Source: Notospermus geniculatus
Lineage: Eukaryota > Nemertea > Pilidiophora > Heteronemertea > Lineidae
DNA length: 64,000 nt
Reading direction: 5' to 3'
Assembly (NCBI GenBank): GCA_002633025.1
Contig: NMRB01000070.1
Span: forward strand, 601,117-665,116
Shown here: in pieces, positions 9,407 through 27,400 of the stretch
Position numbering within the stretch: position 1 is the first letter of the stretch
Layout: each line of letters starts with the position of its first letter
Notes under the pieces: model-generated
The model's database searches: none
The model's input: the letters and a program-made list of their open reading frames with translations, nothing else
What the model was told of the DNA's origin: nothing
Program-made: the position numbers and the translations under genes

Positions 9407-12194
9407 TTGATGTCGTGGTTGTCGTTGGTGGTAAAGGGGGTAACCCTTTGGCCAGCTTTTTGCAAATGACTGAAGCGATTGGGAGTGCCTTCTGAGTTGT
9501 CTGGGAAAACTTATTTGCTATGTAGGAATGGGTGTTCTTTGGGTTTGATGCGAGTTGCGCGATTGCCCGTCTGGCCTTCGACGTGGCCTGAGCGGCCACG
9601 GTGAAGAGTTCGATTCCATTTCGCTTGCAAGTTGCGGCTTGTCGTGAAGCTCTGGCCATATTATTGGGACTTCCGTCAGATATCAGGATGCCAATCTTCG
9701 GTACTCCAGGTCTGGCACCGTACCTTCTCCTGAAGCCGCTGAAAAAAAGCACAAATATGTGGGGAACGAAATACGTACTTGGGCTATCTGACTCAAATAA
9801 GGGGGAAAGTGCCCGACGGTGGAAATATTGAACTGATTGCCACTATAATCCCAGGAAGTCATCTTCTTGGACGGGAAAGTGTAATATCACAACAATCTTT
9901 GTTGGTAAAGGGTCAAAAACGTACTTACAGAAGTCTCAGGACTTGAAGGACTGTCGACGTGGCCGTAGAGCCTCTGACATATCGAATGCGTCGAACAGCT
10001 CTCCGTAATGCCGCTTTTGTGTAGTGTCGGTTGAGAGGGAAGTTGAAACGGATGCCTGAGCTGAACCTGCGACAAATTTACACACCGTCCTTTACGCGTT
10101 TACCCATGAGGCAAAAATATGTGGACGTTTTTCCAGCGGGCGTAGGTCTACCATTAGCAATCCCTTCATCAAACGAAGCACTCATCAGCTAAACTGACAT
10201 GACATTTCGCCCTGGGATAACAACTCCAATATAGGCTACTGAACGTAACTGCAAAGGGTTGTTGGTTCCTGGAGAACTCGCAATTCATTTGTAGTCCCGG
10301 CAAGGCCTAGCTGCAGCGGTCACTTACCTGAATACCCCAACCCGAATTGTATTTCTTCCAATAGCCAGTTGGTTGATGAGGGCGTTGATAAACCTTAGAA
10401 GGTGAAGGAAGTTGTGTTTTCCGTGCACGGAGGAGTCCACCATGAAGTAGATATCAGCCTTTGTGCGCGGATCGCAAACTAGAGTTGTGGAAGGAAGAGA
10501 TTAGCCAGACAGCATCTTGCCCTGACAGAGGTTCCAATTCCCTCGGTCAAGAGAGAGCATAGTCGAGGGGCGACATGGCGACATCACGGTGTCGAATCTA
10601 ATATACCCCGGTCTTCCAGGGCTATTAAAAACCCGATCAAAGTTGTTAATCTCCAAAAAGAAAAAAAGGACTTCGTAAGTACCCACTTGATTTCTTCGGT
10701 GGCCCTATTGTCGGTGGTGGAGGCAGAGGTATTTGATGCGAGTTGCGCGATTGCCCGTCTGGCCTTCGACGTGGCCTGAGCGGCCACGGTGAAGAGTTCG
10801 ATTCCATTTCGCTTGCAAGTTGCAGCTTGTCGTGAAGCTCTGGCCATATTATTGGGACTTCCGTCAGATATCAGGATGCCAATCTTCGGTACTCCAGGTC
10901 TGGCACCGTACCTTCTCCTGAAGCCACTGAAAAAAAGAACAAATATGTGGAGAACGAAATACGTACTTGGGCTATCCGACCCAAATAAGGAGGAAAGTGC
11001 CCGACGGTGGAAATATTGAACTGATTGCCACTATAATCCCAGGAAGTCATCTTCTTGGACGGGAAAGTGTAATATCACAACAACCTTTGTTGGTAAAGGG
11101 TCAAAAACGTACTTACAGAAGTCTCAGGACTTGAAGGACTGTCGACGTGGCCGTAGAGCCTCTGACATATCGAATGCGTCGAACAGCTCTCCGTAATGCT
11201 GCTTTTGTGTAGTGTCGGTTGAGAGGGAAGTTGAAACGGATGCCTGAGCTGAACCTGCGACAAATTTACACGCCGTCCTTTACGCGTTTACCCAGAGGCA
11301 AAAATATGTGGACGTTTTTCCAGCGGGCGTAGCAATCCCTCCATCAAACGAAGCACTCATCAGCTAAACTGACAGGACATTTCGCCCTGGGATAACAACT
11401 CCAATACTGAACGTAACTGCAAAGGGTTGTTGGTTCCTAGAGAACTCGCAATCATTTGTAGTCCCGGCAAGGCCTAGCTGCAGCGGTCACTTACCTGAAT
11501 ACCCCAACCCGAATTGTATTTCTTCCAATAGCCAGTTGGTTGATGAGGGCGTTGATAAACCGGAGAAGGTGAAGGAAGTTGTGTTTTCCGTGCACGGAGG
11601 AGTCCACCATGAAGTAAATATCAGCCTTTGTGCGCGGATCGCAAACTAGAGTTGTGGAAGGAAGAGATTAGCCAGACAGCATCTTGCCCTGACAAAGGTT
11701 CCAATTCCCTCGGTCAAGAGAGAGCATAGTCGAGGGGCGACATGGCGACATCACGGTGTCGAATCTAATATACCCCGGTCTTCCAGGGCTATTAAAAACC
11801 CGATCAAAAAGTTGTTAATCTCCAAAAAGAAAAAAAGGACTTCGTAAGTACCCACTTGATTTCTTCGGTGGCCCTATTGTCGGTGGTGGAGGCAGAGGTT
11901 TGCACTTGTAACTGAACTCTAGATACTTGCTAACGCCTCTACATGGGTCACCAAATACGGCACTTGTGGATCGGAACTTGCAGCTTGTCTTTCCGTTGCA
12001 CATTGACGTCAGCTTTGCCAGACTTTTGACTTTGTCGTAGCAACTTGTCTTGGAATATACCCCTGTGCGGCAGTAACGCGTGGACTGTCGTCCCCACATG
12101 GCACTGACGATATGCATTTTGCCACCTCCTCTGCATTTTAAGCTGACAATTTTAGGGTAGTTTCCGCAGTATCTTCCTTTGTACGTGTACTGAG
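9407..12194 (-). CDS. SUEL-type lectin + vWA domain protein (gene 2), with duplicated vWA exons
   Basis: Minus-strand exons: lectin 12194-11856, vWA1 11645-11495, vWA2 11254-11117, a fused vWA3/lectin-tail exon 10926-10687, then vWA1' 10478-10328, vWA2' 10066-9929, vWA3' 9738-9407. The lectin shows SAMWGRQS, CNGKTSC, FGDPCRG and KYLEFSYKC, then a proline-rich linker. The vWA modules read KADIYFMVDSSVHGKH, FSSGIRFNFPLN and GVPKIGILISDGSP. In both vWA1 copies the last serine of the MIDAS DxSxS is replaced (DSSVH), so metal binding is doubtful, unlike gene 1. Phases 1, 2, 2, 2 agree through one full set. The fused exon ends in phase 2 and cannot join vWA1' (phase 1) but can join vWA2' in frame. 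After vWA3' a Thr-rich tail reaches a donor at 9407; I found neither later exons nor the signal-peptide exon. It is a paralogue of gene 1 and likely secreted. Confidence 0.8.
9547..11898. repeat. Tandem duplication of about 1.18 kb inside lectin/vWA gene 2
   Basis: 9547-10730 and 10731-11898 are near-identical. The junction at about 10730 fuses the 3' part of the lectin exon to the interior of the third vWA exon, so both breakpoints fall inside exons. Differences between copies are scattered substitutions and small indels, including a missing AGGTCTACCATT-type segment near 11332. Confidence 0.9.
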
Positions 12195-12561
12195 CTAAGA
12201 GAAGATAAAATGTTGCTTTGCAACCTGCTATACCTGCGATTGAATACGACCACAAGGAACTGATACCGGTCGCCGACCGATTGCTGATGACCACATCTTC
12301 GGCATTGGTGGAAATCACGTCTAGCGAGTCCACTACGCAAACTCAGCTCGAAAATTAATGGTGGATTCCTAGCTTTAGGAATAAGTACCAGCTCGGCCAG
12401 TCTCCCGTTACTTGTTGACAAGTAAACTGGCCAGTTCGGGAACTTGTTCTGAGAGTCGGTATGCATTGATTTCATTAGAACCATCGGCATCTTCACTTTG
12501 TAAAACTATAGGCCTAATTGCTGATTCCATCGATTGGCCCATGCTCGGGTGGAGTGTTAAG

Positions 12562-12695
12562 TGGGGTTCATTGGCGCACGGATTTTGTCCGATTCAGGTC
12601 CGTAAAAAGTCGATCAAATTGACGTTTGCGTTTTCGTATCCGGAAAACTAGGGGACGGACTGGAAACGGACCGGATCTGTGTGCCAATGAACCCC
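12562..12695. repeat. Foldback element
   Basis: GGGGTTCATTGGCGCAC on the left is mirrored by GTGTGCCAATGAACCCC on the right, with inner arms rich in GGTCCGT and ACGGACC. Non-coding MITE-like element. Confidence 0.7.
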
Positions 12696-13512
12696 GATTT
12701 ATGCCAACGAACAAAATCACGATCATATCATTGGTTTGAGCCCATCCAGCCACCAAGCTTCCAAACACGCAGGCAAGCCATATTTTGAACAGGTTCGTGA
12801 CACTTTCTGATGGGCATAAAAATTACAAACTGAGATCAAGAGGAGAAGTGTAGATCGCTGACCAAATCTGAGAGGACTTACTGAGATAAACACTGACTTC
12901 ATGACTCAGGTAACTTAACAAAATAATTCCGATGTCAACTCCGCCACTCTGACAACCGGAAAGTAAAAAAAGCAACACCTGACCTGTCAACTTACCAAGG
13001 GAAAGGTTGAGAATAAGAATAGAAAGGACGCAAGAAATGTGCACATGTTCCTGCCAGAGAAGCATTTCTGAATCCGAGACTATGACGAGCGCTAAAAAAA
13101 GTAAAAAAAACATTCTGAATACCGTAACGGTGAATATCAGGCTTCTTTCAAAATGGTGAAAAAAATACACATGTATCATTCTTTTGCGTCTCTAACTGAC
13201 AAATAGCGGTGAAGTCCTTTCAGTCCACCTACCGTTAGATCAGCCGTTAGTTCGGTTTGGGCTCCTTTTTTCCTGAAGCTTGAAGTCAACTGACAGCAAG
13301 TGTTCGCCCCCTCTGGAAATCTTCATGAATTTCGATACAGGAATAATATTAAATTCATCATGCACGTCGGCCTCTTTGAAGTTTCCTCAACAACGGCCAT
13401 GAATATTTTGTTATTTTCATCAATAGATTGGAGATAAATGAAAATGAAGGTGAATGCAAATAGAATCCTCGGTTAACGATATTTTTTACATCTTTGCTTG
13501 GATTCAGTCGCC

Positions 13513-13690
13513 GGTGTAACATCTGCTAGTGTTTCCCATCTGTGAGTGTTTCCCTCCTATTTTCTGACGGAATAAGCGGCGATTTGACAATATAAGAGGA
13601 CACACAAAGAAACATGTCCATCTATCTGCCAGCATTTCCCAAACAATAGGGGGACACACTAACCCACAGAAACACTGGCAGATATAACAC
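13513..13690. repeat. Dispersed repeat family C, copy 1
   Basis: It has GTGTAACA near its left end, TTTCCCATCTGTGAGTGTT, TCTGACGGAATAAGC, then CCAAACAATAGGGGG, and a mirrored AGATATAACAC end. A clear relative lies at 35750-35953 and a diverged one at about 8244-8372. Internal tandem stretches give it spurious open frames. Confidence 0.65.
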
Positions 13691-14325
13691 TGGCTTCCTC
13701 TTCTTTGGGGTAGAGATGGCGTGAAGAAAGAAGGCCAGGGAGAAAAAACTAGTGAAAAAGAAACGTGGGGGCTAGACGTTAGTGTCAGGAGGGACTTCAT
13801 TCACGAAGCTCTCGTATAAACTGAACGGTGTGCGTAAACTACTGCATTTGGGGGGAAACCTTGTTCACTATCAGCCTGATAAAATATTTGCCTGCCCTTA
13901 AAGTTAGGCCTACAGGTGCTTTGTGAATATGGTCCCTGATTTTATTTATGGCCTCAGTTTCCGAGTCTACAGTTCTGCACCTTCATCTTTATCGAGCTGT
14001 ACACTATGCGGACACTTTGCTTGGAGGGTAACGTTTACTGTTACACCGGTTAACTTTTTGATCCCTAGGGCTATATTCACGTTGTATTATGGCATCTCCT
14101 GGAAAAAGATGTTTTATTTACACGGTCATAATGAACCGGCATAAATTCAGTGCACCAAAATATTTATGTAAACAGACTTTCTAAAGATGCCTGGAAGGTG
14201 AGCATGGATCGACCTGATTTTCGGATTGGCAAAGGAATAAGCGCTGGTCACGGTGTGCACAAAAAAAGGGAAAAAATAAGTATTACGAATCTTATTCTGT
14301 CCAAGCTCTCCGACAAGTGCACAGA

Positions 14326-14450
14326 CGAGGCGTTTGCGGGCGCGGGTTAGGAGGCGGGCGCAGGTGGAAAAAATCGCTCCAACGTATTCCCCTTTAGCTA
14401 TTTCACTCGCACCCGTGCCCGCCTCCTAATCCGCGCCCCGCAAACGCCTC
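14326..14450. repeat. GC-rich foldback element
   Basis: GAGGCGTTTGCGGGCGCGGG on the left is complementary to the right end (CCGCGCCCCGCAAACGCCTC, with one mismatch). GGAGGCGGGC and GCCCGCCTCC form the next arm segment. Confidence 0.75.
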
Positions 14451-15073
14451 ATGGAAACACGGTCGATAACTTTCGCGCAGATGAGCCGTTTGCCGTTTGG
14501 ACTATTCAAAATGCGCGCCACTAATACCTGGTGACGCATAGTGCTGCGTATCATACGTCAGAGGGATGCGCTCAGTTGAATGATTGCACAATTCGGATGC
14601 GGCGAATGTGCTGTTCATGAAAGAAAGAAGCCCCATGACGGATGCATGCCACTGCGCACCTTCGGTATATTCCGGAAACACGATTTTTCCCGGATGTTTT
14701 GCGGGGTTGTTTTTATTGAATTCCCTCGATGGCAGGCATAGAAAAACACGTTCTACTAGTAGTTAAGAGTAGGTTCTTGACCTGATTTGTGAGTCCTTTA
14801 TATATTAATGTATGTAGGCGCTATATAGCAAAATGGCTTCCCGCCCAATGAATATTCATGGCATTAAGCCATTATCGGGATTGCGAAATGCGTCATTGGC
14901 CAATAGGCCTTCACAACCTGATTTCGCAACAATAGTCGGCCTATTTACTGTTTATTGATTCCGGTCGTCATTGAACTGGCCTCATTTACTAGCTGTCTAA
15001 CATAGCAATAGGATCGACGTGTTCGAGCCGGATATCGACAATCTACATTTACATTTGACTACAAATCAATCCA

Positions 15074-15336
15074 ATGAGCTATCGCCAAGAGATTAGAAAC
15101 AGCGACACAAGGTCCGATCAAAAGGGCGCTTACGGGACCGGCAGAAGCAGGGAGAGGGACTACACGCCCAGCCCTGATAGGGACAGAAGTGATCCACGCG
15201 AGTCAGAGAGACGAGGCGGGAACGAGGACGAACGACCAGGAAGCGGTGCCAGGGATAACGATAGTGGATCCGACTACGATCGCTATGGCAACTCGGATAC
15301 AGAAAGGACCCAAACCAACTCTCAGCATGCTCTGCT
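15074..15336 (+). CDS. Candidate first exon rich in Arg, Ser, Asp and Gly, unknown gene
   Basis: An ATG at 15074 opens 87 codons (starting MSYRQEIRNSDTRSDQK) that are highly charged and low in hydrophobic residues, with RERDYTPSPDRDR and GSDYDRYG, and ends at a canonical donor (CTGCT/GTAAGT). It is probably disordered. It ends in phase 2, the phase required by the second exon of the downstream eIF4A gene (17464), so it could be an alternative eIF4A first exon. It could equally be the start of an unrelated transcript. I do not recognise a family. Confidence 0.35.
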
Positions 15337-15707
15337 GTAAGTTAATCCAAGCTGTAGGCGTTCTACTTGTAGGCCTACGCGCCATCTACTATCGCGCATT
15401 GCTCGACAATCTATCTGAGTGATCGATCAATACCGAACTAGGCCAACTCACCGCCTATAGGCCGTACTATACAGCTAATTGACACTGATCATAGGCGTTA
15501 GTAGGCCTATATCTCGGCGCTGATAGGCCGCCCAGTGATCAGTGCCCGGCCGGGTGTGGCAACTTAGCATCTTATAGGCCTATGGGTTTTTTCACTACTC
15601 GACCAGGGCTAGGGACCACTGACATTTTTGAACATAGGTCTAGGCCTAACCGTAAAATTGAAGACGATTGTGTTTCGGACAAAAAGTTCCATTCCCAAAA
15701 GAGATCT

Positions 15708-15822
15708 GGCCCCGTATTCATAAAGCTACTTAAGTCTAAGTATGATACTTAGGCCTATCTTTTGTGTTCAACAAAGGATAAGTGTCATACTTAGACTTAA
15801 GTAGTTTTATGAATACGGGGCC
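15708..15822. repeat. Foldback MITE family D (GGCCCCGTATTCATAAA ends)
   Basis: The left end GGCCCCGTATTCATAAAG and right end TTTATGAATACGGGGCC are reverse complements, with ACTTAAGTCTAAGTAT arms inside. Related ends occur at 42242-42345 and 63725-63838. Confidence 0.8.
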
Positions 15823-16576
15823 TGAAACCCAAATCGCCAAAAAAGGCAAAAAGCTTTAACCAGCACTACCAAGGTAACCTGACACTCGATCAAGTTTGAA
15901 GATAACCCGGGGATCCTAAGCGGGCCTACTTCATCTCACTTGGAACTCTACTCAGGGCCGTAGGCCCCTAGCTCGGGTCAGACTTTAGCAAGTAGGCCTA
16001 TAGCTGAAGTAATACGCTTATAGGGCCTTATTGAGAAAAGTATTTTGGGTGAAGTCCGACCCTAGCAATACTAGCATCAACGGCCCTCCAATGTGTCCAA
16101 CCTCCCACAGAGCTATGTGACTTATTTTTCTGTCTTTGAGATGAAATAATTTGCTACCACTGGCAATGAACGGGTTAGACTAACGCGCGGGGAGGTTTGG
16201 TTTTATTGGATAATGAGACCAGACAATAACCACGTGGGTGCCGCAATGGAATTTCGCGGCTAATTGACGTCATCGAGTTCCTGGTAATCCTTCTTTTTGC
16301 AATTAGAAACCCCCATACATACAATGTGCACGGCCAATATTGTATTAATGCGCACAGAACAAGCGCTGATAAAATCATTGATAATCGACAAATATAAACT
16401 TCTTTTGCATGAAAGACTGGTGAATAGCATTATGTTATCTACCTATGACTCAGTTAGATTAAAAAATGTCGGAAAGAAGATTGACTTTGAAAATATTTTG
16501 TCGCGCAGAAAGTACCTGTAGTTGGCGGTGATGAGGCGCCGGCTCGGTCCTTTCTCTGCGGAACTTCTGCGTGAAC

Positions 16577-22016
<5,440 letters not shown>

Positions 22017-24441
22017 AGCGACGATTAGTGGAGGTTAATATCAGCTGTCTAGCGTCATATCTTTGCGATCAGATTATTCTTACATGTGGCTGGCGTTCAT
22101 ACTGACGGGAACCTGGATTTTTGGCGCAATTTGTGCCAGCGTTTTCTGGTGCCCATTTTTTGACGAAGACATTATTTGTACTTTAACCACGTTGGACAGT
22201 TGACCTTTGCTTTGGTGGTCTGCGCTCAGGTGCAGTGCCGCCTACCAGTTGTGTGTATAAGCTCTCGGTATTGTTTATATCTTTGCGAGTTGCTTTCGAG
22301 GCAGTTTGCGCCATTATATTATATAATTATTGTGCTCTTATTGTATTTATGATACACATTCTTCTGGATACACTATCATTCATAGTGCGGGTGATTTTCC
22401 TGTCATAATTGTTGTAAATTTTAGTTGTCGCACGTTGTTTAGGGTGTCTGTCCAGTCATGGACGGGGCCCTCGCTGCCATGAGTCCCCATGATGTGTTGT
22501 CCATCCCAACTTGCATTGCTGTAACATTGACCACCTATGGAGCTTGCGTCGTCGTCAGAACAAGGCAGTTATGCATTCCTGATTGTGGTTTGCTGGAGAA
22601 AATGAAATCATGTCCGTGGTGTCGAGACATGAATCAAAGGATGCATGTGGATTGGCTCCATGTGAACTTTGTAATATGTTTGGATCTAGGCATATTAAAA
22701 TATATTATATACAAATTGCCGAGTTCCAGCTTCATTTTCTCAGTATCATGTGAATTGAGCATTATCATGTTTTGACATCTTCACCTTCATATGATGATTT
22801 CCTTGTGCATGCTTCAAGCTTGAAATGATATGCATTCATTTGTGTTGTGCAATCCTGTTGACCGTCACTTATGCCTGTTGCATATGCTAGTTGCATTTTC
22901 TCGTATTCCCTATGTTCCCTAAATCTCAGTTTATCTTTCAGAATTCATTTGTTGCGTTGGCAAGTCTGCTGGGCAAACTCTTCGTCATGTTTGTGGTGTC
23001 TGTGGTGCGATGAGTGTAGTCGGTCCATGCCATCTCCTTATCATGTGTAATGCATAACAGTACTAATTGTTCTGTTCAGTCATTGATAGCAGATTTGAAT
23101 TCAAAGAATTCACTCATTGAGTATGTTGTACATTCAGTATGCATGTTATACTGTCCCTTGTAATCCATGAACTGTGTGTGAAGCACAGACTTATTTCCTT
23201 GCCTTGGCATAAGCACCGTTGAGAAAAACCATGGTGCAAGAAGATTTTCTAGCCTGGTTTGTTGCCCAATTGCCAACATCACCCTTGTATAGGCCAAGTA
23301 CCAATCCTGAGGATGTTCATGTGTAGGCCAAGTTGTTGGTCCATTTAGGCTATGGTGCCAAAACAAGGAAAGTTCAATTGCAGATCCATTGTAGGCCATG
23401 GTACCATAAGGGAAATTAGTTTGTAGGTCCATTGTAGGCTATGGTACTATAAGAAAGCGAGTTCATTTGTACCTCTATTCTAGGTTATGGTTCCAAACCA
23501 AGGAAAGTTGATGTGTTGGCCTTGGTGTACATGTACATGTAGGTCTAGAGAAATGGCCCGGCTCAAGCAGTCTGGGGAGTGGGTACGTGGTTAACATGGT
23601 GATTGACCACTTGTCAATAGGGTTACCACCTTCTTTGCTGTTATTTTTTGTGCCATCTCAATTCAGGCCTAGAAATGGCTAGTGGGTCACAAATGGTGAT
23701 CCACTAGCCTCAGCAGCAGGCCTATCCATGTGTGCATGACATGCTAGTCTGTCATGTTGAACTCGGCACCAGCTAAAAGCCCAGCAATTATTTGGTGCTA
23801 TTCCATCATGCCTGGCCATACCATTTAAAGCCTACATTGTTTCCACAGCCTGTGAGCCAGCATGCTGTGTAGGCCCAAGGAACATAGTAGAATATGAGTA
23901 CATGTAGAATATTGATTTCTTTCATAAAACAGTACAAGCACTAGAACAGTGGGGCCATCTATCCAGTGACTGTGGAATGAGTTGAAGTGTCTCTTGTGCT
24001 TGGAAATTCAAGCAATTTGGCCTACTTTGACCGGACATGCAAAATGAATGCAAGTTCAAGGAGAGGAAATGGCACTCAAACCACTTGTACAGATTTTATG
24101 TACATGTATTTCTAATCTCATAAAATTGACAATTTGCTTTGAACATGTTGAAATCGAGCACCAGTGAACAGTGGCGAAGTTGGCCTATTGGTAAACATCT
24201 TGACATGTCAAGGCCTGCTGTCACTTTGCCCTTCCAACTACGCTCCCTTCAGAGCGAGGGCAGGAGTGATAGGAACATGTATCAGGCAAGATGATTGGTA
24301 TAAAAAGCAGGACAATAATCTCTTAACGTCATTGAGTATAGTCATAGTGGGTAATGTTACAATAGCCAGTGCCAAATCTCGTTGATGTTGAGAACACCTG
24401 CTGCCATTCTGTGTGTGTTCCATATGATTGTTCATCTGGGG
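22017..24441. other. eIF4A 3' UTR and intergenic region
   Basis: The T-rich 3' UTR of eIF4A follows the stop. I see no coding domain up to the stop codon of the convergent TIR gene at 24442. A degenerate tandem repeat lies at about 23330-23515. Confidence 0.55.
23330..23515 (+). repeat. Degenerate tandem repeat
   Basis: Units of about 50-60 bases sharing GTCCATTGTAGGCYATGGTACC and AAGGAAAGTT-like motifs are repeated three to four times. No open frame. Confidence 0.55.
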
Positions 24442-27400
24442 TCAGACTACATGTCCAACTGATAGATGCGTCTCGCCATTGCTGGTCAGAGGCCTATAAT
24501 TGTTAGTGGATACTGTCGAACTGGTTGTGGACGAATCAGTTTGGATCTTGGGTCTAAAGTTGAACTCCCAAACTTTCTCTTTTGGAGGAAGAGCAAGACA
24601 GAGTTTCTTCCAAAATTTCTCAATGTGTTTGGCAGATTTTTTGTCTGAAGCAACGAGACAGTGGTCACCATTGAGAGAATATGTCCCATTCCACTGAAGA
24701 GTCCGACCAACTTTCAGCCAACTTTTCTTAGCATTGTTCATTGTGACTTTTAGTGTTTCTAAGTTGCCGAACATGTCATTTTCATCCGAATCCCAAACCG
24801 AAGGGGGAATATCACGATACACTATGTAGATATTCCGGTTGGATGATCGTTCCTCCTGGCGTAGGCTCTGGGAAAATACCTCGGCACAAAGGTCTTCTTG
24901 TAGGAACTGCTCCGATATGATGAAAATGATGCGTTTGCTCTTCTCCATCTCACTTATGTAATTTGTGACAGTGTCTGAAAAAAACAAATAGTTCTGTCGT
25001 AGCCTACCAACAGTGAAGGGTGTCTGGACTCAACACTGGCAACATTTTCGTACACATTTCTACAGCATTCAGAGTTACATGTACAACACCAAATGTGGGG
25101 CAGATGTTTGACAAATGTGGGGACGAGAGCTTCTCATCATGTTAAAATGTTGCTGATTTGTTGACCTGTCTTGTGCCCGTGGGTAAAAAAAGATCATGTT
25201 GCTCGGCTGTGTTGTTCATTTGTTATACAAACATTGTAGCTTTGATAGACAGTGAAAGAATGAACAATTGCATTGATTCTGTGTTGGGGGACTCGCACTT
25301 TTCAGGAAAATTAAGGCAATTCAGATTTTGATAACTGACTGTTATTTTTCGGCAATTATGTAATGGGAATTGGGCAACAGTTTATATAAGATTCAAATAA
25401 TGCAGGCTTACATTGTGTCAGATCGAGGTGTTCAGTTGGCATGAACAAGTTGTAATGAAACTCCTCTTGCAGTTTCTTGTATAGGATGCGGTGGACAAAC
25501 TCATAGTCAGCAAGTGGATCTTTCTCAGCATAGTTCATGGGGTTTGTCCCAGCATGCATCAGTAGTGCGTCGTGTATGTATTGTAAGTCTGCAATGAAGA
25601 GTCGCAATTCTGCTACTTTTCTGATTAACGCTAACAAACCCTTCCCGAGGCAGATTTATTAGGGGGAGGGGCATACCTCCTTGCACCACAAAAGTGTGCT
25701 TTTACCCGTTGGTTTTGAGTGTTTTGGGCGCCACCTCTTATCAAAATCCCTGTATCTGTCCCCACCTCCTCTCCCCATACAAGTGCTATACAAGAGGGGT
25801 CTGAATCAGTGGACCTTGTTGTTGGATGGCATTCTGCAGGGGCGGATCCACGATTTTGGAAAAGGGGGTGCTCTGTGCTAGAAACATTGAAATCTGCAGT
25901 GAATTTCAATGATTCGCTCCAAAGTACAGAATTTCACAGTCAATTTTACAGACTTGTTGGCTGAAAGAGGGGGTGTGTCCCCCCCCCCCCCCGCGGATCC
26001 GCGCCAGTTCTGGCTTACCCAGCTTCTCCTTCTTGTGACCATGTCTCCAAAGAAGTATCTCAATTCTGTAATGCCACATGATAGGGATAGTTATCGCAGC
26101 TGTCACAATCAGCAATAAAATCATCGCTAAGCCAATCTGGAAGCCAGGCTGGTAGATGATCAGTGTTTTTGGTAATTCCCCTGTCCCTGGTACTGAAAAT
26201 GGAAATGCATACAGGGGTTGAAATTCATGATGTCTTAATGGGTACCAAGCATGGAAATTTTCAATTTCTTCACACCCATGTTGTCATGGTTCCATGCTGG
26301 ATGCTTGCACTACCATGCATGGAGGTAGAAGTGATATCTTATTTCTACCTCCATGCACCATGTGATACCTTCAGTTGCCCATAACTGAGTGAAGCATTCA
26401 CAGACCTCGGAACGTTTCTTGCGTAGCATTTGCCCGAGTTGGCCGAGCCTTCGGTCTCATTCCTTTGGCCACATTTTGGGGCAAAATCCTGCAATCCACT
26501 ACAGCCAACTTGCCTTCAATACCTATTGCAATACTACTTATATAAATTTTTGATAACGTCTATACTAACATCCTTTCTTGAATTGTATCATCCAGTATTT
26601 CGTAACCAAACCATCGTCAAGTTGACAGTAGTACTTTCGGTAATGTGTAGCTTCAATATTCTGAATGGTAAGTCGAGATCGCGCGACCGAAACGGCAGTC
26701 CTAAAAAAGATTGAAATTTTGTGTTGCACATGAAGAAGTGAATGATTTCCACCATAAGTTGAACAAACTGAGGGATGTTTTTGCAGTGTTTGGCGAGGAA
26801 AACGTGTGAAATTGATCGTCATTTTGATATTTATCATCTTATGTGGTGTGGTGTGTTGCCACGCATCGCTATGGGTCACCGCCCACAAACGGCGTTCGTG
26901 TGTGCGGTGATAGAGATCGACCCCTGAAATTGATGTTCTTGTACTCACTTGTCCATCGAAATTTTGTAATGCGGTCCATCTCGCACTGAAATGAGCCGAG
27001 TTGTTCCGTCTGGTAGTTTTTGCTCCATCATCCAAGTCACATCCACGGCCAACGGACGGTTTTCAGTTGGACAATATCCGAAGGCGACGTCACATGGTAG
27101 TTCGGAGGTTTCACCAGGCATGTTCCAAAAGGTAGTGCTATTTTTCAAAGGGTTTCTCACCTCGGGATACGTACTGGCGCAATCTTCCTCTGAAAGAGCA
27201 AGGTTTTCATTTAATTTGTTTCCTCATAGTCAACGTTTTCTTGCTGAGTCCCGTGATTTTAGTCATCAGGATAGTTCTCGTAGGGCTGAGAATCAGTTTA
27301 GCAATCTTAGCAGTCGCATCAGGGAGGTTCGAACCTCCCCGAGTGGCTCAGATTTACTGGCGAAAAGCGACGGTAAAAGATGGCGGCCTAGGCTTCAGAG

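Larger units (their letters stand above)
12195..15073. other. Upstream of gene 2, no confident gene
   Basis: No exon is recognisable. A minus-strand hydrophobic stretch (MFFLLFLALVIVSDSE near 13110-13060) resembles a signal peptide and could be the missing first exon of gene 2, but I see no good donor after it. Three repeats lie here: a foldback at 12562-12695, a dispersed element at 13513-13690, and a GC-rich foldback at 14326-14450. Confidence 0.4.

Noticed and set aside
13060-13179. Hydrophobic leader (MFFLLFLALVIV) as the signal-peptide exon of lectin/vWA gene 2
   Set aside because: Position and strand fit, but no acceptable donor in the required phase 1 was found, so it is only mentioned and not called.
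27243-27360. tRNA-like GGTTCGAACC sequence near the Ig2 exon
   Set aside because: The word is part of a short palindrome (GGGAGGTTCGAACCTCCC); no cloverleaf can be drawn around it.
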